From WTGA01 sp965231865 (GTDB lineage Bacteria; Pseudomonadota; Gammaproteobacteria; Arenicellales; Poriferihabitantaceae), in the NCBI GenBank assembly GCA_965231865.1, contig CBDDOJ010000001.1, forward strand, positions 992,001-1,056,000: a DNA stretch of 64,000 nucleotides. Direction: 5' to 3'. Position 1 is the first letter of the stretch. Every line of letters begins with the position of its first letter. The notes below the pieces were generated by a model. The model was not told the DNA's origin. It did no database searches and saw only the letters and a list, made by a program, of their open reading frames with translations. The position numbers were made by a program, and so were the translations under genes. This document shows, one piece after another, positions 1 through 8,997 of the stretch.

Positions 1-567
1 ACACGAATCGCTTTCGCGCCAATGATGTTGATTTTCTTGATCCGGGCAACCCGACCCTCATTGATATCAATGGTGACATTCACCCGGTTGTCATCCAGTT
101 CCTCCACGCTGTAATCCACCGTCGCTGAATAGCGGCCGAGGGTCAGGTAGGTATTCTTGATTTCCTTCTCCACCCGCTCCATCTGGGCGGTGTTGAAGAT
201 CCGCCCCTGGACCATCCCCGCCTGTTCCAGGCCCAGCTCCAGGGCCTCCGTTTTCAGTTTCCGGTTGCCCTGGATCGTAATCCGGGCGATGGAGGGCCGC
301 TCCGTGACCTTGACCACCAGGGTGGTCCCCTCCTGCTGCATGGCAATGTCCCGGAAAAAACCCGTCCTGAACAGTTCCTTGATGCTCAGGCTGATTTCCT
401 CATCATTCACCTCATCCCCCACTTTCAGGGGAAGATAGTTGAATACCGTTCCGGTATCCAGCCGTTCCAGTCCTTCCACCCGGATATCGGTAATGATGAA
501 AGGGTCAATGGCAAAAACAGGTTTGAACAGAACTGCGAGTAAGACCGCCAGAATCACTTTTTTCATT
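1..567 (-). CDS. bamA: Outer membrane assembly factor BamA, N-terminal part (cut by window start)
   Basis: The minus strand is open from the ATG at 565-567 to the window edge, with no stop. The protein begins with a Lys-Lys start and a hydrophobic stretch ending in FKPVFA, a plausible Sec signal peptide. What follows looks like successive POTRA repeats: ITDIRVEGLERL opens the first and IARITIQGNRKL the second. BamA is the central barrel of the BAM complex, which inserts beta-barrel proteins into the outer membrane. The barrel domain lies outside the window. The gene sits downstream of rseP, the usual gammaproteobacterial order. Only about 189 residues are visible, but POTRA motifs plus neighbours make the call firm. 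Confidence 0.93.
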
Positions 568-768
568 TTTAATTCACTTGCTCCTTGTCCAGAATGCTTG
601 CTTGACCTCACCCGCAGATCATACACCGGGAAAGTGTGTCCGACCGGGAAACCGTCACACCCAGAATTGTCAAATCGAATAGTACAATCCGGGTATTGTA
701 CTCAATTTTCCTGACCGTTTCACAGGTTCACAGGAAAGTCCGGGCCGGGTTTGACGGAATCCCGGTTC

Positions 769-2109
769 TCACAGCAAACGCACGATATCGTTGTAAAACG
801 CCAGCACCATCAGCATCAATATCATGGCAATCCCGATTTGCTGTCCCCAGACCATCACATTTTCGGACGGCTGTTTCCCGGTGACGGCTTCCACCAGGTA
901 GTACATCAGGTGACCGCCGTCCAGCACCGGGATGGGCAGCAGGTTGAGCAGGCCCAGACTGATGCTGATGATGGCGAGAAATTTCATGAAATCCGCGTAC
1001 CCGGATTCCGCGGTCCGCCCCGCCAGTCTTGCGATGGTAATCGGGCCGGACAGGTTTTCCGTGGACATCCGTGCCGTCACCATGCGTCCCAGGGAGCGCA
1101 GTGAGATGGCGGTCATCCGCCAGTTATAGTCCATGGACTGCCAGATCGCTTCCAGGGGTCCGAACCGCAATGTCGTGTTCTGCAGGTCCGGACGGTACAG
1201 ACCGATCTGGCCATAGTCCTTGCCCTCCACGGTGATGACACGGGTGGTCAGTGAAACGTCCCGTTCCTGCCCGTTGCGCAACACGGTCAGGCGCAGGGTC
1301 TCCCCCGGGTGCCGGGAAACCCGGGTGGCCATATCGATCCAGCTGGACACCGCGTCGCCGTCAATGGCCAGGACCTCATCTCCCGGCAGCAACCCGGCCC
1401 GTTCAGCCGGGGAGTCTTCGACGACCCGGCTCACCATGGCCGGGGGAGGGGGCGGCCAGATGCCGATTTGCGAGGTGATGGGCTGCCGGCTGATGGACCA
1501 CTGGTCCATGCCGGAGAAATCCACCTGGAGGGTCCGGTCCCCGTATTGCGGGTTGGAAACCGAGACCTTGATGGCATTGCCCTTCATCGCCTGGTGCAGC
1601 ATGTAGAACTGGTGCTGGCCCCAGGTTTTCACCTCCTTGCCGTCGACCCCGGTGAGGAGGTCCCCGGCCCGGAATCCCGCGCGCTCGGCAACGGATGCCT
1701 CCACGACCTCGCCGATGACCGGTTCAATGTCATCGCTGCCGACCACAAATACCAGCCAGATGGCCACGATCGCGAACAGGAAATTGAACAGTGGCCCGGC
1801 CGCCACCACCGCCGTTCTGACCGGCAGCGGCTGGATATTGAACGCCTGTGCCCGTTCGTGTTCAGCCACCTCGCCTTCCCGTTCATCCAGCATTTTGACA
1901 TAACCGCCCAGGGGAATCAGTCCGATGGAGTATTCCGTCGGGTCTCCCCGGCGGCGCCAGCTGAAGATGGTCTTGCCGAATCCGATGGAAAATTTCAGGA
2001 CCTTGACGCCCAGCTTGCGCGCCACCCAGAAGTGCCCGAATTCATGCACCGCGACGAGAATGGCGATGGCCACCAGGAATCCAAACAGGCTGTATCCAAA
2101 GGCACTCAT
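769..2109 (-). CDS. rseP: RIP metalloprotease RseP (site-2 protease)
   Basis: Inner-membrane zinc protease that cuts anti-sigma factors such as RseA inside the membrane and also clears signal-peptide remnants. The zinc motif HEFGH lies at about residues 22-26 in the first membrane helix. Two PDZ domains follow (VIGEVVEASVAERAGFRAGD, then VSRVVEDSPAERAGLLPGD). The second metal-ligand motif is in LLNLLPIPVLDGGH near the C-terminus. The 446 residues match the family length of about 450. It lies between dxr and bamA on the same strand, consistent with one envelope-biogenesis operon; the gap to bamA is about 200 bases and holds nothing recognised. Confidence 0.97.
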   Translation of the reverse strand: MSAFGYSLFGFLVAIAILVAVHEFGHFWVARKLGVKVLKFSIGFGKTIFSWRRRGDPTEYSIGLIPLGGYVKMLDEREGEVAEHERAQAFNIQPLPVRTAVVAAGPLFNFLFAIVAIWLVFVVGSDDIEPVIGEVVEASVAERAGFRAGDLLTGVDGKEVKTWGQHQFYMLHQAMKGNAIKVSVSNPQYGDRTLQVDFSGMDQWSISRQPITSQIGIWPPPPPAMVSRVVEDSPAERAGLLPGDEVLAIDGDAVSSWIDMATRVSRHPGETLRLTVLRNGQERDVSLTTRVITVEGKDYGQIGLYRPDLQNTTLRFGPLEAIWQSMDYNWRMTAISLRSLGRMVTARMSTENLSGPITIARLAGRTAESGYADFMKFLAIISISLGLLNLLPIPVLDGGHLMYYLVEAVTGKQPSENVMVWGQQIGIAMILMLMVLAFYNDIVRLL

Positions 2110-2149
2110 GCGTTTTCAGGCCATCCGCTAAATGTCATGCCGGAGCGAC

Positions 2150-3352
2150 TCAGCCCGGGTGCCCGGCCATGATCTGCCCGCAAACCCGCCGGGCGGCCGC
2201 GTCCGCCGCCAGCACGGAATCCAGGTCACTGTGTGCACAATGGTCTGTCTTGTCCATCGTCATTTCCACAAATCGGGTAATCTTGTCAAAGGTTATCTGC
2301 CCTCCCAGGAAGGCATGGACCGCCACTTCGTTGGCCGCATTCATGATCGACGGCAAGGTGCCCCCCGTCCGGGCGGCCCGCCTTGCGAGCCCGAGTGCCG
2401 GAAACCGGGTTTCATCGGGGGCCTGAAAATCAAGTTTTGAAACTTCTTTCCAGCAAAGCGGCGGTGCCCCGGATTCAATCCGGTCCGGCCAAGCCAGCGC
2501 ACCGGCGATGGGAACCCGCATGTCGGGGCTCCCCAACTGCGCGAGAATCGATCCATCAATGTATTCTACCATGGAGTGGATCACGCTTTGGGGATGAATC
2601 ACGATCTCCACCTGTTCGGACGACACCCCGAAAAGCGCACAGGCCTCAATCAGTTCCAGGCCCTTGTTCATCATGGTCGCGGAATCCACGGATATCTTCC
2701 TGCCCATGCGCCAGTTCGGATGGGCGCAGGCCTGCTCGGGAGTGACCGAACCCAGCTGGTGGAGGTCCAGGGTCCGGAACGGACCCCCCGACCCGGTGAG
2801 CAGGATATGCCGGACCCCCTGGTGCTCCAGTGCCCCCGGAGTCCCGGCACCATCCTCCAGGAGGTGCCGGGGCAGACACTGGAAAATCGCATTGTGTTCG
2901 CTGTCGATGGGCAGCAGACAGGCATTGTTCTTTCGCGCCAGGTCCATAATGAACCCCCCCAGCATGACCAGGGGCTCCTTGTTGGCAATGAGCACCTTCT
3001 TCCCGGACTCAATGGCGGAAATGGTGGACATCAGCCCCGCCGCCCCCACAATTCCGCAGACAATGATGTCCCCGGTCTCCCGCGCCAGTGCACACAGTCC
3101 CTCCTCCCCGGACTCCACCCGGATATCCAGGCGGTTTTCTTCGAATTTTTCCCGCAGCTGTCGGGCACTGCGACGGTCCCCCATCACCACCCTTTCCGGG
3201 TGAAACCGGCGGCACTGGTCCAGCATCCCGTCGACATTGCGGTACCCGCTCAGGGCGGACACCCGGTACTGGCCGGGATGCCTTCCGATCACGTCCAGCG
3301 CACTGGTGCCAATGGACCCGGTGGATCCCAGCACGGTCACTCCAATCGTCAT
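2150..3352 (-). CDS. dxr: 1-deoxy-D-xylulose 5-phosphate reductoisomerase
   Basis: Second enzyme of the MEP isoprenoid pathway: NADPH-dependent conversion of DXP to methylerythritol phosphate. The N-terminus carries the nucleotide-binding start VTVLGSTGSIG. ANKEPLVMLGG and PIDSEHNAIFQCL are the conserved metal and substrate-binding blocks, and SVDSATMMNKGLE follows. The 400 residues match the family length. Its start overlaps the end of cdsA by four bases, so translation is probably coupled. Together with uppS and cdsA it joins isoprenoid precursor supply to lipid-carrier and phospholipid synthesis. Confidence 0.97.
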   Translation of the reverse strand: MTIGVTVLGSTGSIGTSALDVIGRHPGQYRVSALSGYRNVDGMLDQCRRFHPERVVMGDRRSARQLREKFEENRLDIRVESGEEGLCALARETGDIIVCGIVGAAGLMSTISAIESGKKVLIANKEPLVMLGGFIMDLARKNNACLLPIDSEHNAIFQCLPRHLLEDGAGTPGALEHQGVRHILLTGSGGPFRTLDLHQLGSVTPEQACAHPNWRMGRKISVDSATMMNKGLELIEACALFGVSSEQVEIVIHPQSVIHSMVEYIDGSILAQLGSPDMRVPIAGALAWPDRIESGAPPLCWKEVSKLDFQAPDETRFPALGLARRAARTGGTLPSIMNAANEVAVHAFLGGQITFDKITRFVEMTMDKTDHCAHSDLDSVLAADAAARRVCGQIMAGHPG

Positions 3353-4145
3353 GGTACGCCGACCCAGAGACAGGCAAACACCGGGACCGCGGCAATCATG
3401 CCATCAATCCGGTCCAGCACCCCACCGTGCCCGGGCAGCAGATTCCCGCTGTCCTTGAGCCCGGCAAGGCGCTTCAACCGGCTCTGAAACAAATCCCCCA
3501 CCACACTGGCAATGGCGGCCAGCAGTGCGACCCCCACCCAGAGCCGGGTGGTTTCCGCCGGAAGCTGCAGCCAGACCACCGACAGCACCCAGGCGGTGGC
3601 CACGGCACCGAGCAATCCACCCGCCAGCCCTTCAACGGTTTTCCCCGGACTCAGGTTCGCCACCAGTTGGCGCTTCCCCACCCCCTTGCCGACAAAGTAG
3701 GCAAAGGTATCGGCGGCCCAGACCACGACCAGGGCCGCGATGGCCACAGCGGGTCCCCGGGGAGGCTGCTGGTGCAGCAGGACCAGTCCTGCCCAGGCCC
3801 CCAGCAGACAATACCATCCGGCCAGGAAACTGGCCGTTGAACCCGGGATGCCGGCCATCTGGTTCCGGCACAACGCAAGGAGGTAATACAGCCAGAGTCC
3901 CGAAGCCGCCAGGCAGATCCCCCACAGTGCAAGGGGGCGATCAACCAGCCACCAGGCCAGGACTGCCAGAACCGGGGCGGACACGGCCAGGGCCCGGAGG
4001 GAGTTGATGGTGAGCCGGTTCCATTCCGCCAGTCCCAGCAACACGATCCCGAGCAGAACCAGACTGTACCACTGCGTGGGCAGGAACAGGGTCAGCCCTG
4101 CCACGGCAGGTGCCAGCACCAACGCAGTCACAATGCGGATACGCA

Positions 4146-4146
<1 letters not shown>
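3349..4146 (-). CDS. cdsA: Phosphatidate cytidylyltransferase
   Basis: Makes CDP-diacylglycerol from phosphatidate and CTP at the inner membrane, the branch point for phospholipids. The 265-residue protein is mostly hydrophobic with several membrane helices. The signature region is near residues 205-245: VVGDLFQSRLKRLAGLKDSG followed by LPGHGGVLDRIDG. The conserved DTFAYFVGK block lies upstream of it. It overlaps both neighbours: its ATG shares bases with the uppS stop (TGATG) and its end overlaps the dxr start. This marks a tightly packed operon. Confidence 0.96.
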
Positions 4147-4904
<758 letters not shown>

Positions 4905-4939
4905 TGTACACCTTCATTGAACACCTTGAATTTCAGCAT

Positions 4940-5497
4940 TCAGACTTCCATGACTTCATTTTCCTTGTCGGCAACCACCCCGTCTATCATTGTCGTATAT
5001 TTGTCGGTCAGGGCCTGTAACGCCGATTCAGCCTGCTTCTCCTCGTCCTGGGTGATCTCCTTTTCCTTGAGCAACTCCCGTGCCATGTGGATGGCATCGC
5101 GCCGGATGTTGCGGATGGCGATCTTTCCGTTTTCGCCTTCATTGCGAACAATCTTTCCCAGTTCGGTCCGTCGTTCTTCCGTCATCGGCGGCAGGGGAAT
5201 CCGCATGGTCTCGCCGGCCGTCACCGGGTTCAGCCCGAGGTCGGATTCGAGGATCGCCCGTTCAATGACCGCCAGCATGTGCTTTTCCCAGGGCTGCACG
5301 CTCAGCGTCCGGGCATCGGCCACGGAAACCGACGCCACCTGGTGAATCGGGGTTGCGGTCCCGTAGTACTCCACACTCAGATGGTCCAGCAGTGCCGTGG
5401 ATGCCCGGCCGGTCCGGATTCTCGCCATGTCGTTGCGGGTGGACGCCAGCGTTTTTTTCATCCTGGTTTCAGCGTCTTGCTTGATTTCATCTATCAT
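4940..5497 (-). CDS. frr: Ribosome recycling factor
   Basis: Splits post-termination ribosomes together with EF-G. The 185 residues are the exact family size. Recognisable blocks are RTGRASTALLDHLSVEYYGT, SVQPWEKHMLAVIERAI, DLGLNPVTAGETMRIPLPP and TEERRTELGKIVRNEGE. It is followed by uppS after 35 bases. Upstream, the pyrH gene that normally separates tsf from frr is absent, leaving a gap of about 210 bases. Confidence 0.98.
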   Translation of the reverse strand: MIDEIKQDAETRMKKTLASTRNDMARIRTGRASTALLDHLSVEYYGTATPIHQVASVSVADARTLSVQPWEKHMLAVIERAILESDLGLNPVTAGETMRIPLPPMTEERRTELGKIVRNEGENGKIAIRNIRRDAIHMARELLKEKEITQDEEKQAESALQALTDKYTTMIDGVVADKENEVMEV

Positions 5498-5708
5498 GGC
5501 TGCAAAATTCAGGGGATGCGATTTTCGGAAGTCTCGGCGAACGGGCCAATAGTAGCAGAAACCGAACCATTATTGAGTTTTCAGGCGTCCCAGGCCGTCC
5601 GCTGGCCATTTCCCCGTCCGCTCCCGCCGGCACTGACGCGTGTCCTGCGTATCCCCGGCTTCCCGGTGCACGGACCCGGCCCTGGCGGACCGGGACGGCA
5701 ATCCGCAA

Positions 5709-6584
5709 TCAGGTACCCGCCCGGGCCATCACTTCGGAGACAAAATCGTCACTGCGTTTTTCGATGCCTTCCCCGGCTTCGAGGCGGACCATGGCAACCA
5801 CCGACGCCCCGGTCTCCCCGAGCAGGTCGGCCACGCTCCGGTCCGTATTTTTCACAAAGGGCTGGTGCATCAGCGTGTTTTCCGTGAGAAATTTTTTCAC
5901 CCGCCCTGAAACCATTTTCTCCACAATATGGGGGGGCTTGCCGCTTTCCGCGGCCTGGGCGGTATAAATCGCCTTCTCCTTCTCCAGGACCTCCGGGTCC
6001 ATGGCTTCCTCGGAAATACACAGCGGTCGGCTTGCCGCCACATGCATGGCCAGGTCCCGGCCAAGTTCAGGGCTCCCGTTCACCAGCTTGACCAGCACCC
6101 CGATCCGGGAACCATGCAGATAACCACTGACGGTCCCGCCCCCGGCTTCCATCCGGGCGAACCGGCGGATGCTGATATTCTCCCCCACCTTGGCAATGAG
6201 CTTCTGGCGGACCGTTTCCGTGGTTTCCCCGTCGTCGCCGAAAACACAACCCGCCAGGGCGTGAACATCGGCGGGGGAATGCTGAAGAGCGGTGGCCGCC
6301 ACCTGGCTGCAAAAGGCCTTGAATGATTCGTCCTTGGCCACAAAATCGGTTTCGCAGTTGACTTCCACCAATACACTGGCCTGTGCGTTGTGTGCCGATA
6401 CAATCACCCCTTCCGCCGCAATCCGGCCGGCTTTCTTCTGCGCCGCGGCCACCCCTTTTTTCCGCAATTCCTCGATCGCCAGATCAAGGTCACCGCCGGT
6501 TTCTGTCAGGGCCTTCTTGCAATCCATCATCCCGGCCCCGGTACGCTCTCTTAGTTCTTTGATTTGTGTTGCCGTAATCACCAT
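5709..6584 (-). CDS. tsf: Elongation factor Ts
   Basis: Nucleotide-exchange factor for EF-Tu. The N-terminal UBA-like domain ITATQIKELRERTGAGMMDC is classic. KKALTETGGDLDLAIEELRK and the EF-Tu contact region with VNCETDFVAKD follow. The 291 residues are normal for the family. It follows rpsB by about 137 bases, the standard order. The next gene downstream is frr rather than pyrH. Confidence 0.97.
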   Translation of the reverse strand: MVITATQIKELRERTGAGMMDCKKALTETGGDLDLAIEELRKKGVAAAQKKAGRIAAEGVIVSAHNAQASVLVEVNCETDFVAKDESFKAFCSQVAATALQHSPADVHALAGCVFGDDGETTETVRQKLIAKVGENISIRRFARMEAGGGTVSGYLHGSRIGVLVKLVNGSPELGRDLAMHVAASRPLCISEEAMDPEVLEKEKAIYTAQAAESGKPPHIVEKMVSGRVKKFLTENTLMHQPFVKNTDRSVADLLGETGASVVAMVRLEAGEGIEKRSDDFVSEVMARAGT

Positions 6585-6721
6585 AATGTCAACTCCTGAG
6601 TATCAGACGCGGGCGGCCGCGAAACCGGGGGAATTCTCCGCGTTGCGGAGACCCCTGTCCCCGTAGCGGACCCCCTGCGGACGCCCTTTTTTTGCTTGTC
6701 GGTATCAAGCAGCGAGGGAAA

Positions 6722-7963
6722 TCAGCTGTAAATGTCGTCCGTCTCCGCCGGGGGAACCTCATTGTCCACAGCCCGTGCCAGCTTGTCCCGGGAATCCACC
6801 AGGATATCCCGGACCATCTGGTCTCGAGTATCCAGGACTTTCGCGATCTGGCTTTGGCTCAACCGTTCCACGTCCCACAAAAACCGGACGGCTCCGCTCT
6901 TGCTCACCGTGCCTGCCGCCACTCCCTCCACTTTTGCGGCGGCAGTCTCTGAAAGGGACACCTCCCGGGAGTCCGGGTTCGCCTTCGCGGCCTTGCTGTC
7001 CCCGGAAGCCGGGGCGGTTGCACCCGGGTTTTCCCTGTCGCCCGATTTCCGGACCACCGGTTTCTTCGCCGCGACCTTTCGGGTCACTTTCTTCTTGACC
7101 ACTTTTTTCACCACCGGTTTTTCCTCCACCGGATCGGTTTTTTGGGACTCCGCCGTGGCATCCCCGTCCGCTTGCTTCGCTCCCTTGGCCCGGGCAGCTC
7201 CGGATGCCAGGACGTCCCCGGACCCGTCCACCTCGATATATTCTCCGTCTCCGGGAATCGGGGTATGAATGGCGGCCGCAACCCGGGCATCAATGATCGC
7301 GTCCGCGGCGGCTTCCAGATAGAGCCGGATCGCCCGGGTGGAATCATCATTTCCGGGAATCACGTAATCCACCCCCTTGAGGTTGCAGTTCGAATCCACC
7401 ACCGCCACCACCGGTATCCCCAGTTTGTTGGCTTCTGCCACCGCAATATATTCATGCTCGACATCAATGACAAACAACACATCCGGGAGTCCGTCCATGT
7501 CCTTGATGCCGGAAAGTGTGCGGTCCAGTTTTGCTCTTTCCCTTTCCAGGGAAAGGCTTTCCTTCTTGCTCAGACTGGCGGTGGCACCGGACTCAATGCG
7601 TTGTTCCAGGTCCTTCAACCGCGTGATCGAATTGCTCACCGTCTTGTAGTTGGTCAGCATGCCACCGAGCCACCGGTGATCCACACAGGGAGACCCGCAT
7701 CGCATGGCCTGCTCCCGGACCACCTTCCCGGCCGGCCGCTTGGTCCCTACAAACAGGATGGTCCCACCCTGCGCCGCCACCGACCCAAGGTAATTCACCG
7801 CCTCTTTCAGCATCGGCAGGGTCTTGTCGAGATTGATAATGTGGATTTTGTTGCGGTCACCGAAAATATACGGTGCCATCGAGGGGGACCAGTAACGGGT
7901 CTGGTGTCCGAAGTGCGCGCCCGCCTGGAGCAGCTGGCGCATGGTAATGTCAGCCATGGTCAA
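6722..7963 (-). CDS. rpsB: 30S ribosomal protein S2 with long extra C-terminal region
   Basis: Residues 1 to about 240 are ordinary S2: QLLQAGAHFGHQTRYWSPSM, NKIHIINLDKT, HRWLGGMLTNYKTV, LPDVLFVIDVEHEYIAV, GVDYVIPGNDDSTRAI. Typical S2 ends there; this protein has 413 residues. The extension starts with an Ala/Lys/Val-rich low-complexity linker containing KPVVKKVVKKKVTRKVAAKK. It ends in a compact segment near residues 365-403 (LSQSQIAKVLDTRDQMVRD, then ILVDSRDKLARAVDNE) that resembles the helix-turn-helix of sigma-70 region 4. The real start may be two codons inside, at MADITMRQ. S2 often autoregulates its operon; no leader structure was resolved here. Confidence 0.95.
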   Translation of the reverse strand: MTMADITMRQLLQAGAHFGHQTRYWSPSMAPYIFGDRNKIHIINLDKTLPMLKEAVNYLGSVAAQGGTILFVGTKRPAGKVVREQAMRCGSPCVDHRWLGGMLTNYKTVSNSITRLKDLEQRIESGATASLSKKESLSLERERAKLDRTLSGIKDMDGLPDVLFVIDVEHEYIAVAEANKLGIPVVAVVDSNCNLKGVDYVIPGNDDSTRAIRLYLEAAADAIIDARVAAAIHTPIPGDGEYIEVDGSGDVLASGAARAKGAKQADGDATAESQKTDPVEEKPVVKKVVKKKVTRKVAAKKPVVRKSGDRENPGATAPASGDSKAAKANPDSREVSLSETAAAKVEGVAAGTVSKSGAVRFLWDVERLSQSQIAKVLDTRDQMVRDILVDSRDKLARAVDNEVPPAETDDIYS

Positions 7964-8207
7964 TGATGATGTATAATGGGTTCAGCCTCCACGGCTACTG
8001 TTCACCAACCTGCTCCCTTCCCATTTTCCGGAATGGTGGCAGGCACCCGGGAGAACATAATCACCGTGTGCGGATTTTTACCGGCACCCTGGGATAACGC
8101 CCTGGAGTATCGGCACTAAGGGCGGCGGATTTTACCCAAAAAGAGTTGAAGAAAAAAGCGTATTTTGGGACTATTGTTGTTTAATCTTTCTCGATTCCCC
8201 TGAAATC
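7964..8207. promoter_or_regulatory. Divergent region between rpsB and map
   Basis: These 244 bases must hold the promoters for the rpsB-tsf operon (minus) and for map (plus). For map, a weak -35-like TTGAAG near 8145 sits 17 bases before GACTAT, a poor -10 match. No clear terminator or riboswitch fold was recognised. The rpsB leader side is where an S2 autoregulatory site would be expected, but I could not identify one. Confidence 0.3.
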
Positions 8208-8960
8208 ATGACGATCTCCATCAAAACCCCGGAAGAAATCGAAAAAATGCGGATTGCAGGACGCCTGGCCTCCCAGGTGCTGGACATGATTGAAGGCGAA
8301 ACCAAGCCGGGGGTCACCACGGATTACCTGAATACGGTCTGCCACCACTACATTGTCGAGGAACTGCAGGCGATCCCGGCACCCCTGAACTACCGGGGTT
8401 TTCCAAAATCGATCTGCACGTCCGTCAACCATGTGATCTGCCACGGCATTCCATCGGACAAGAAACTGAAGAACGGCGATATCATCAATATTGATGTCAC
8501 CGTCATCAAGGACGAATTCCATGGCGATACCAGCCGGATGTTTTACGTGGGGGAGCCGTCCATCCGGGCGAAGAGACTGTGCCAGATCAGCTACGAGTCC
8601 ATGCACAGGGGCATTGAACTGGTCAAGCCGGGGGTCCAACTCGGCGATATCGGGCATGTGATCCAGCAACACGCCGAACGCAACGGATTCTCGGTGGTCC
8701 GGGAATATTGTGGCCATGGCATCGGACGGGGCTTCCACGAAGACCCCCAGGTCCTGCACTACGGGACGCCGGGGACCGGGTTGCCGGTTCGCTCCGGCAT
8801 GACCTTTACCATTGAACCCATGTTGAACGCCGGCAAAAAGGAAACCCGCCTGCTGAAAGACAACTGGACGGTGGTAACCCGGGACCGAAGCCTGTCTGCC
8901 CAGTGGGAACATACCATCCTGGTCACAGACACGGGTCATGAAATCCTGACCCAGTCCTGA
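8208..8960 (+). CDS. map: Type I methionine aminopeptidase
   Basis: Removes the initiator methionine from nascent proteins with a dinuclear metal site. The five metal ligands are visible in order: the Asp pair in IINIDVTVIKDEFHGDTSRM, His in CGHGIGRGFHEDP, Glu in GMTFTIEPML and Glu near the end in SAQWEHTILVTD. The 250 residues are typical of the short type I form. It diverges from rpsB and precedes glnD, a common arrangement in gammaproteobacteria. Confidence 0.97.
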   Translation: MTISIKTPEEIEKMRIAGRLASQVLDMIEGETKPGVTTDYLNTVCHHYIVEELQAIPAPLNYRGFPKSICTSVNHVICHGIPSDKKLKNGDIINIDVTVIKDEFHGDTSRMFYVGEPSIRAKRLCQISYESMHRGIELVKPGVQLGDIGHVIQQHAERNGFSVVREYCGHGIGRGFHEDPQVLHYGTPGTGLPVRSGMTFTIEPMLNAGKKETRLLKDNWTVVTRDRSLSAQWEHTILVTDTGHEILTQS

Positions 8961-8997
8961 CCGCCCGGTACCCCAGGCCCGTCATGGCAGACCAAAC

